DNA of 64,000 bases from Thinopyrum elongatum (lineage: Eukaryota > Streptophyta > Magnoliopsida > Poales > Poaceae), in assembly GCA_011799875.1 (NCBI GenBank), contig CM022299.1:342428307-342492306 (forward strand), given 5' to 3'. The notes beneath the pieces are model-generated. The model saw only the letters and a list, made by a program, of their open reading frames with translations, made no database searches and was not told where the DNA came from. Position numbers and translations under genes: made by a program. Every line of letters starts with the position of its first letter. Position 1 is the first letter of the stretch. This document shows positions 56,308-64,000 of the stretch, piece after piece.

Positions 56308-59300
56308 TTGGCAACCCTTGCGGGAGGTCACTGGAACCTGTACAAATTGCTCGGGGCAATCTCCACAACCTAATTGGAGACCCTGACGCTTACCCGGAGC
56401 TTTACACCACAATGATTGAGCTTCGAGACACCAACAACCGTCTATGGCACCCAAGCACCCAAGAGGAACAAGCTCTAGAGTACCAAGCACCAAAGAGTAA
56501 CAAGCTCTCAAACTTCACTTCCACGTATCATCGTGGAGAACTCAAACCGATGCACCAAATGCAATGGCAAGGGCACACGGAGTGACCAAGTCCTTCTCTC
56601 CCAAATCCCACCACAACAACTAATGCTATGGAGGAAAATGAGAGGAAGAACGAAGAAGAGAACACAAAGAACTCCAAGATCTAGATCCAAGGGGTTCCCC
56701 TCACATAGAGGAGAAAGTGATTGGTGGAAACGTAGATCTAGATCTCCTCTATCTTTTCCCTCAAGAACTAGTAAGAATCATTGGAGGGATTGAGAGATGC
56801 AAGCTCGAAGAAGGTTAACAATGGGGGCAAAACACGAGCTCAAGAGATAAGGTCCATTGGGGAAGAAGACCCCCTTTTATAGGACTTCCCGAGTCCAACC
56901 GTTATGTGCTCAGCCCACACACAAGCGGTACTACCGCTCGGGCGGTAGATCCAGGAAAATAGAGCAAAGACGAGGAATCTCGAGGAGATAGATCCGCTGG
57001 AGCGGTACTACCGATCATCCCAGCGGTACTACCGCGGGAGATGCAGAACACATGAGCAGAGGAGGTAGGGCATAGCAAAGCACGAAGGCAGTACCCTAGA
57101 AGCGGTACTACTTCCCGACTGAGATGGTACTACCGCTTATATGCGGTATTGTCGCACCTCACTGCCATCCTACTATCACTGAACCCGACACGAAAAACAG
57201 ATCCCCTAGAAAAAGCGGAAGTGCGCGTGGTACCGAAACAACAGAAGTACCGCTTACAAGCGGTACTACCGCTGCCCAGAGCGGTACTACCACACGGGTG
57301 CATCAAGCAAGCCCCAAGCAAAACAGATGCAGCAAGAAAACCAGAACTGCCATAACTTCTGCATCTGAGCTCCGAATTGAGCAAAGTCAAGCTTGTTGGA
57401 TAGATGACGACTGGTTATAATAAGAAGTGGTAGTGGGAGTATACCTATGATATAGAGGAGTGGGACCTCCATCAGTGAAAAACCAGCATAAACTCCCACA
57501 TCGAAAACATCATTGAAGATGCACATGAACTCCGTTTTCGATGAACTCGAGCTTGTCATGAAGATGACCAAAAGCTCTAAAGCTCACAAAGAGAAACACC
57601 AAACAAGAACCAAGAAATATGATGCGAAGATGCAATGGCTTGATCTCTCTATGAACGATATGATCAAGCTACTTACTTGAGAGCCCCCCTTGATAGTACG
57701 ACAACCGATCCTGAGACCGGTAAAATAGAAAACCTTTCAAGGGCAAACCTTTGCCTTGCACATAGTCCACTTGAGCTAGATGATGACGATCTTGACTTCC
57801 TCAAGTTGGACCACCTTTCTTGATTGCGTTGGCTTGATGAAGACTAGTTGATTGCTCCCCCATACTCCACTATGGGTGAGCCACTCTTCGGCACATCTTC
57901 ACAAGTCCATTGTCACCACAATGGACGGCAAGAATCAAGCATGATCCCTTTGTGATGCTCCACTTGAACTTGCACACCGCAATCTTGATGACGATCACCA
58001 CTTGATGTCATCCTCCATAGGTTGTATGATCTCTTCCTCTTGATGCAAGCCCATGTAAACATACATAACCCCACAGAGAACTCTCACGTAGACCATGCGT
58101 TAGTACACAAAGCGTAATGGACAATGCTTACCATACCATGGGATCACATGATCCCTCATGGCACATCTTGTACACTTTGTGTGTTGATCAACTTGATTCA
58201 TTCTTTGACTTAGTCGTGATCAACTTTGTATCATGTCTTCTCTATGACCAATCTTTGGATAATTCCTTGAATAGCACCTTGGTCAACACATAAACTCCTT
58301 GAAACCAAAAAATGGACTCCAAGAAATGCCTATGGACAAATCCTATGAATATAACTCAAGGCAACCATTAGTCCATAGAGAATGTCATTAATTACCAAAA
58401 CCACACATGGGGCACCATGTTCTTTCAAAGGGTACACAACAATAAAAGCTTGCACAAAGTAAAGGTAAGAGATAACCACAAGTTGAGCCAGTGAAGATAA
58501 GGATGTGTCACCGAAGTTCCTTCCCTTTAGGTGGGGAGTACATCTCTGTTGGAGCGGTGTGGAGGCACAATGCTCCCCAAGAATACACTAGGGCCACCAC
58601 AGTATTCTCCTCACGTCCTCGCACAATGTGAGAGCCGTGATTCCACTAGTGGTGCCCTTGAAGGCGGCAACCGAACCTTTACAAACAAGGTTGGGGCTAT
58701 CTCCAGAACTAAATTGGAGGCTCCCAACAACACCATGAAGCTTCACCACAATGGATTGTGGCTCCGAGGTGACCTCTTCCGTCTAGGGTGCCCAAACACC
58801 CAAGAGTAAAAAAATCCACACAAGAAATTATGGGGGAATCAAGTTTCCTTTGGTGAAAGTGTAGATCTAGGTCTCCTCCTTCAATCCCTAGCAATCAACA
58901 AGTTTGAGTGGCTAGAGAGAGAGATCCGGCAAGAAAGCTTGAAGGGCATTAAGGGAGGAGAAAGAGGGGCTAGAGGTAAGAAGGTAGGTGGAAGAACCAC
59001 CACCTTATATAGTGTCCCCCAAATCCTACCGTTACAGCCGTTTTTGCACTGCATCGGTAGAAGCGCTTGAACCACTGGTACAACCTAGATTCACGGTTAC
59101 ACTACAGAAGTGCCCCTGGCGGTACAACCACTTGCCGCACCAGTAGTACCGGTTGTTCGAAGTCAACCGGGAACAACCGGTCCACTACCACCCTATAACC
59201 GATTCATCACAGAGGGGAGTCACCCCCATAGCAGTGGTAAGAGCGGTGGTTAGGCGAGTGCAACCGCCTGATCAAAGGTCGGGTGGTGGCTAAGTCCAGG

Positions 59301-59477
59301 GTGGTACAACCACCCCCGGACACCAGTAGTACCGGTTTAAGAAACCATTCGGGAACTACCGGACCACCACCGCCCAAGAATCGCTCCACTACAGAACGAA
59401 ATCCGGTAGTTGAGCGGTGTTGGGCCGGAACAACCGTCGAGTGCCTGACACATGGAACAGCCAAGCACCTGGCGGTA

Positions 59478-60798
59478 TGATACGTCTCCAACGTATCTAT
59501 AAATTTTGATTGTTCCATGCTATTATAGTATCAATCTTGGATGTTTATTATGCAATTATATATCATTTTTTGGGACTAACCTATTAACCTAGTGCCCAGT
59601 GCCATTTTTTTTCCATGTTTTTGGCTTTTCAGGAAATCAATACCAAACGGAGTCCAAACGCTACAAAACTTTTTGACGATTTTTTCTGGACCAGAAGGGA
59701 CCCTAGAAGCTTCAGGAGAAGACCTGAAGTGCCATGAGGCAGCGACAAGGCTGCCCGACGCGCCCTAGGGGGGCGCCCCCAGGCTTGTGGGCCCCTCGTG
59801 CTCCTGCTGACCTAATTCCAGCTCTGTAAATTCCCAAATATTCCCAATACATCAGAGAGCCACCTGAAACACTTTTTCCGCCGCCGCAAGTTTATGTTCC
59901 TTCGAGATCCCATCTAGAGGACTTCTCCGGTACTTTGCTCGAGGGAGAATCGACCATGGAGGGCTTCTACATCATCCTTGCTACCTTCCGATGATGCATG
60001 AGTAGTTTACCACAGACCTACAGGTCCATAGCTAGTAACTAGATGGCTTCTTCTCTCTCTTTGATCTTCAATACAATGTTCTTCTCGATGTTCTTGGAGT
60101 TCTGTTTGATGTAATCTTCTTTTGCGGTGTGTTTGTTGGGATCCGATGAATTGTGGGTATATGATCAAATTATTTATGAATATTATTTGAGTCTTTTCTG
60201 AATTCTTATATGCATGATTACTATAGCTTTGTATTTCTCTCCGATCTATTGATTTGGTTTGGCTAACAAGATTGATTTATCTTGCAATGGGAGAGGTGCT
60301 TTGTAATGGGTTCAATCTTGTGGTGCTCTATATCCCAGTGATAGAAGGGGACAAGACACGTATTTTTATTGTTACCATTCAAGGTAAAACTATGGGGTTT
60401 ATTCATATTGATTGAGTGTACTTTGTCTACATCATGTCATCATGCTTAAGGTGTTACTCCTTCTTTATGAACTTAATACTCTAGATGCATGCGGGATAGC
60501 GGTCGATGTGTGGAGTAATAGTAGTAGATGCAGGCAGGAGTCGGTCTACTTGTCTCGGACTTGATGCCTATATACATGATCATTGCCTTGAATATCGTCA
60601 TAACTATGCGCTTTTCTATCAATTGCCCAACAGTAATTTGTTTACCCACCGTATGCTATGTTCAAGAGAGAAGCCTCTAGTGATAAATATGGCCCTGGTC
60701 TATCTTTATCATATATTAAAATCCAAAAATAACTTCCTGCAATTTATTTACTTTACTTTTATTTTTGTTTTGTTTATCTATCTACCATTATCGGACTT
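59478..60798 (+). repeat. Partial third LTR of the TGATACGTC gypsy-like family
   Basis: Starts TGATACGTCTCCAACG and follows the 1587-bp LTRs to about their position 1330, where another LTR cuts in. It is more diverged than the 7844/13321 pair, and the TATATATT region reads CTGTAAATT, so the promoter may be weak. Its start abuts the outer TGAAAGG LTR. Confidence 0.85.
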
Positions 60799-61292
60799 TG
60801 CCGGTGTTAAAACCGACAGACCTCGGGGTAGGCGGTCCCGAGCTGTGGATCTCGGATCGAGGGTAACAGGAACGAAGGAGACGATGTTTATCGAGGTTTA
60901 GGCCCTCTTGATGGATTTAAAACCCTACGTCCTGCTCTTGTTTATATTGATGGAGATGTATCAAGTACAGAGTTGTTCTACCTCGAGATCGTAATGTGTG
61001 GTCTAACTCTAGGGCTAGGTGAATGATTTTGTTTTGATGTCCCCTCTCCGGGATAAACCCTATGGCTTATATACACGCCAAGGAGGGTATCTAGGGTTAC
61101 AAGGTCGGGAGCTAAGAGCTAGGCGGTGGCAGAGATCTTGGAGTGTACATCAAGTCTTCGAGGGAGGCAGTCTCGATCACAACTCCTGTGAACAGCCTCC
61201 AGAGTCTACCTTGGTCACGAACGAGGACTTGTCAGCCCACCCCGAGGAGAGTGGGCCGACTGTGTTAGCACCCCTAATCCAGGACACCGTTA
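60799..61292 (-). repeat. 3' LTR of a minus-strand gypsy element
   Basis: Plus-strand ends are TGCCGGTGTTAAAACCGAC and ATCCAGGACACCGTTA. The orientation is minus: the TATA box TATATAA reads on the minus strand (61068-61074), and the purine tract GTTCGGGGGCTAC (reverse of 61293-61305) lies next to its start. This matches an abundant Triticeae gypsy LTR whose sense form begins TGAGGGAGTCCTGGATTAGG. The likely target is GACTT at 60794-60798; the other end lies outside the window. Confidence 0.7.
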
Positions 61293-61305
61293 GTAGCCCC
61301 CGAAC
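61293..61305 (-). other. Polypurine tract of the minus-strand gypsy element
   Basis: Reversed it reads GTTCGGGGGCTAC and touches the LTR start, fixing this LTR as the 3' one. Confidence 0.6.
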
Positions 61306-61889
61306 TAGTCTTCTATGCCGAGGATGGTCTTCCTGATGACCACAACCTCGGATCCGAAGTCCTCGGCTCGACAGATGAGTTCCTCTCTGTAATCTTTTAA
61401 CCCACCCCTTCAAAGGAGTCATGCCAGCCAAAGCTCGGCCGAACATGTCCCTTCTATCCGAAGAGATTGGGTATCTTAGCCTTGAAGACTGAACACCTCG
61501 GTGTGGATGGTTCCACGTCGTCTGACAACTTTATCGAAATGACTCACCGCACGACAGGTCGAGTAGTTACTACTTCCCCTTGAATCGCGGCTCGAGGCAA
61601 ACTTTTTACTGGCATGTCCCCTCGAAGCAGAGATCGTGCCTGTTTTATCAAGGATATCATCAAGATTTTGTTTCCCCCCGTATGCTCAACGGCATCTTTG
61701 ATGGGCGTGGTGAGTTTATCTGTGCAGTGAGGGGGACTATTGGCCTTTCATAGGCCTATAAGAGCAAAGGGGAGGACAGCGCAACTGACCATGCTCCCAG
61801 CCTTCCCATCTACTGCTTCATCTAGCTCCAGCGCCCAGATCCGATCCCGCATTCCTTTCCTTCGATGAGTCCATCCACCTTCGCCGGCC
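61306..61889 (+). promoter_or_regulatory. Leader and possible promoter of the antisense ORF
   Basis: Non-coding stretch between the LTR and the plus-strand ORF. CCTATAAGAG at 61755-61764 is a TATA-like box about 125 bp before the ATG at 61890, in plus orientation, opposite to the LTR. Confidence 0.45.
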
Positions 61890-63870
61890 ATGGCTGAAAT
61901 CCTCCAGGGCCACTGGGGTGGCTCCATCGTGGCCGAGGAGACCATACAAGAGCTGGGCAACGCGGGATACCTGTCCACCAACATTGCCGCCCATGCTCCT
62001 GCCGCTGGCTAGCAAGTGCCTGCTCCCAATGCTGGGGAGCGGGTGGTTTTCGCCCCCCACCTCATCAGAGGGCTGGGGTTACCATTGCACCCCTTCGTGC
62101 GTGGGATCATCTACTACTACGGGCTGGATTTTCATCTTTTGGCCTCGAACTCCATCCTACATCTCGCCGCCTTCATCACGGTATGTGAGGCTTTCCTCCG
62201 CTTTGAGCCACACTTCGGCCTGTGGCTGAAGATCTTTGGGATCAAGCCGAAGTCAAGTGGCTCCGACCTCGCGGAGTGCGGAGGAGCCATGATTAGAAAA
62301 AACTAAGGGGCCGAATGGTTCAAGGGCACCTTCATTGCAATGGTGAAGGAGTGGCAGCGAGAAAAATTTTATATCACCGAACCGCTTGCCCCTGGCCAGG
62401 CCGAAGACCCGACATTCTCGGCCGGGCCCCCCGAGAAGGTCAATTCGTGGAAGGAGAAGAGTGTCGACTAGGGAAACCAGAAGGAGGCGGAGGCCTTGGT
62501 CAACAGGGTCAAGTGGTGGTCCACCAAGGGAAGGTCGAGCTTGCGGACATCATCAACGTCATGCTCAACCACCGCATGCTCCCTCTCCAACTTCGGGCTA
62601 CCCCAATGTGCGCGCAAAATCCCGAGGACATGGCCCCCCTCACCGCCTTCTTTCTCTCCACCTTGGCCGCCATGTGGACAAAGCTCATGAAGCTGGCCAT
62701 AGACAAGATCCCCAAGGAGTTGGAGGACCGCGGCCTCGAGGAGGGCTATGAAGCCCCCCCCCCCGATAAGTGACCCTACTCACAAGTTATCATTTCTGTC
62801 TTCCGAGGAGCAGATTCTAACGAATCATTATGCTTGATGCTTTGCAAAAGTGGATAGCCTGGGTAGAGAACGTGCAATGCCCTGCCCCGCTACCAGAAGA
62901 GCAGCAGACCCCCTGCTTGCCTTGCTCCTCACCAAGGAGCCGCACATGGTGGCCCCCAAAGGGACAAAGTCCCTGAAGGGTAAGCTAAGTGCTCGGGCCT
63001 GGGAGACTTCGGTCACCCAGTCCGAAGAGACCCACACCTCCACCGCCCTTGACGGCGACATGGAGGTGGATGACATCGAGGAAATCCCTCCTCCAAAAGG
63101 GAAGAGGGCGGCGTCAGAGGACGCTGAAGCCGGCATGCAGCCCCAGGGTTCAAAGAGGCCAAGGAGGACCTCGTGCAGGGCTGCTGGCAAGTTGCCGGAG
63201 AGAGTCGAGCTCTCCGGCGACTCAGAAGAAGACCTCCTTGCGATGGGGAGGAAGAAACCGGTGCCTCGAGGGTAAGCCATAGTCTTTACATCATGTCTTT
63301 TAATTTTGACAAGTTCTTTCTAGCAAGAAAAACTCATAGGTCATTTTGTCCTACACAGGCCGCCGAAGAAGATCCCCAACAGTTCCTCAAGTGGGCTGCC
63401 ATCCACCAGTGGGACTCCAGAGCCTGCTGCTCCTCCCCCAGCTCATGACGGGCTAGGGGAGGCGACATCCACCCTGGCCCCCGATGTCGACATGACGAGG
63501 GTCGGAGAGGTGGCCGTCACGGTCGAGGTCGACACCTCGGCCCAACAAGACTCGGGGGAGAAGCACCCCGAGGTCGTCGAAGAAGGACTGGGCCAGCCTT
63601 CGGTCCAGCCGATATCTACTTCAGCTCCGCCTCTGTGGGCAGAGACCACTTAGGCCGAAACATCAGCACCTGGGTCTGAGGTCGTTCCGCCACCCCCGCC
63701 GACTACCCCAGGACGGGCTAGCGAAGCATGGACCGAGGAGGTGTAGGAGGCCTTAAAGGGCTCCTCCCTTAAGGAAGAGCACCGCACCTCCATAGGCGCG
63801 GCGTTGCAATGCTTCCGGTCTGTGGGGGCTGGCCTGCGTGAGGCCTTGAAAAGCCTCGTAACAAGCGTCG
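61890..63870 (+). pseudogene. Antisense ORF of gypsy element, Transposase_28-like (PF04195), decayed
   Basis: MAEILQGHWGGSIVAEETIQ begins the ORF. RVVFAPHLIRGLGLPLHPFV, RGIIYYYGLDFHLLASNSIL and HLAAFITVCEAFLRFEPHFG match the domain annotated as putative gypsy-type transposon (PF04195). After a frame change, ADIINVMLNHRMLPLQLRAT continues it. Stops at about 62010, 62304 and 62469, plus a frameshift near 62500-62530, inactivate it. The downstream part (62850-63870) is Pro/Ser/Glu-rich with probable introns and ends ALKSLVTSVEV before a GT. It runs opposite to the LTR, as in antisense ORFs of Tat-lineage gypsy elements (Grande, RIRE2, Retand). It probably continues past the window. Confidence 0.75.
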
Positions 63871-64000
63871 AGGTATGCTTCTATCCTTTAATTTGGTTCA
63901 TTTAAAGATGTATGTATTTGACTAAAGACATGTCATCACAGCCTTCTAGATAGCTTAGTGAGAGAGTAGCCCCCGAGCCAAAAGCTGGTTTCAAGAAACC
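63871..64000 (+). other. Window edge, intron-like sequence
   Basis: AT-rich stretch after a possible GT donor at the end of the antisense ORF exon. It ends in AGCCCCCGAGCCAAAAGC, reminiscent of the LTR-adjacent tract. Nothing further can be read. Confidence 0.3.

Larger units (their letters stand above)
15437..58427. mobile_element. Solo LTR (TGAAAG...CTTTCA, about 2.6 kb), split by the CACTA
   Basis: Starts TGAAAGATCGTGG and ends GTTCTTTCA, so the ends are the inverted pair TGAAAG/CTTTCA. AAGGG flanks it at 15432-15436 and 58428-58432. Excluding the CACTA (15933-56307) and its 3-bp duplication, about 2613 bp remain. I see no second LTR copy, primer site or protein motif, so a solo LTR left by LTR-LTR recombination is the simplest reading. 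The right part (56930-57300) is rich in AGCGGTACTACCGCT-type palindromes. Confidence 0.75.
15274..59477. mobile_element. Outer LTR (TGAAAGG type), split by nested insertions
   Basis: Left piece 15274-15436 starts TGAAAGGATCGATATGG. Right piece 58433-59477 continues it with TACACAACAATAAAAGC. The junction is the AAGGG target of the inner solo LTR. The right piece shares a layout with the inner LTR (GGAGCGGTGTGGAGGCACAA, then CTAGGGCCAC), so the two are related families. The far end is hidden by another LTR starting at 59478. No coding region is visible. About 1.2 kb of this LTR is in the window. Confidence 0.7.

Noticed and set aside
57130..57390. Short ORFs around 57.1-57.4 kb
   Set aside because: They cross the palindrome-rich part of a solo LTR; no motif.
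62386..62751. Arg/Pro-rich ORF 62386-62751
   Set aside because: Shadow frame over the PF04195-type antisense ORF, which is the supported reading.

Overview
This window looks like intergenic nuclear DNA of a large-genome Triticeae grass (wheat, Aegilops, barley or rye type). I base this on the element types: Stowaway-like MITEs, a Cassandra TRIM, long-LTR gypsy elements whose LTRs start TGATACGTC, a LARD-like element with 4.5-kb LTRs, and a giant CACTA transposon. I found no intact single-copy host gene. Almost everything is transposable-element DNA, much of it nested. Family names from memory are tentative; structural calls rest on target-site duplications (TSDs), LTR pairs and protein motifs read directly from the sequence.

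Layout. 0-2.6 kb: a decayed Ty1/copia pol end with a 17-G tract and a short LTR, two TA-flanked MITEs, and a minus-strand LINE tail. 2.8-3.9 kb: a complete non-autonomous hAT-like element with an 8-bp TSD (GAGAAAGT). 4.2-7.8 kb: a decayed minus-strand Ty3/gypsy pol, interrupted by a complete Cassandra TRIM (5508-6200, TSD AGTTG, 5S-rRNA-derived LTRs) and by a probable retroposed fragment. 7.84-14.91 kb: a complete non-autonomous gypsy element with two 1587-bp LTRs, TSD AGAGG, a tRNA-Asp primer site and one unrecognised 289-codon ORF. 15.1-59.5 kb: a nest. A MITE is cut by an LTR (TGAAAGG..., from 15274), which holds a solo LTR (15437-58427, TSD AAGGG), which holds a 40.4-kb CACTA (15933-56307, TSD TTG), which holds a 12.5-kb LARD-like retrotransposon (19517-32043, TSD CTTAC). 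59.5-64 kb: a partial copy of the 1587-bp LTR, cut by the 3' LTR of a minus-strand gypsy element whose plus-strand (antisense) ORF with a Transposase_28-like domain runs to the window edge.

The CACTA is the centrepiece. It carries a minus-strand Ptta/En-Spm (TNPA-like) gene split by the LARD, whose first exon exists as serially duplicated exon-intron cassettes; a plus-strand TNP2-type (TNPD-like) transposase gene broken by stops and a deletion; a minus-strand GRF-zinc-finger/membrane-tail ORF; an unrecognised ORF with three 31-residue repeats; and a UDP-glycosyltransferase fragment that looks captured. Its two subterminal regions carry different repeat arrays. With both transposase genes broken it could move only if proteins came from another copy.
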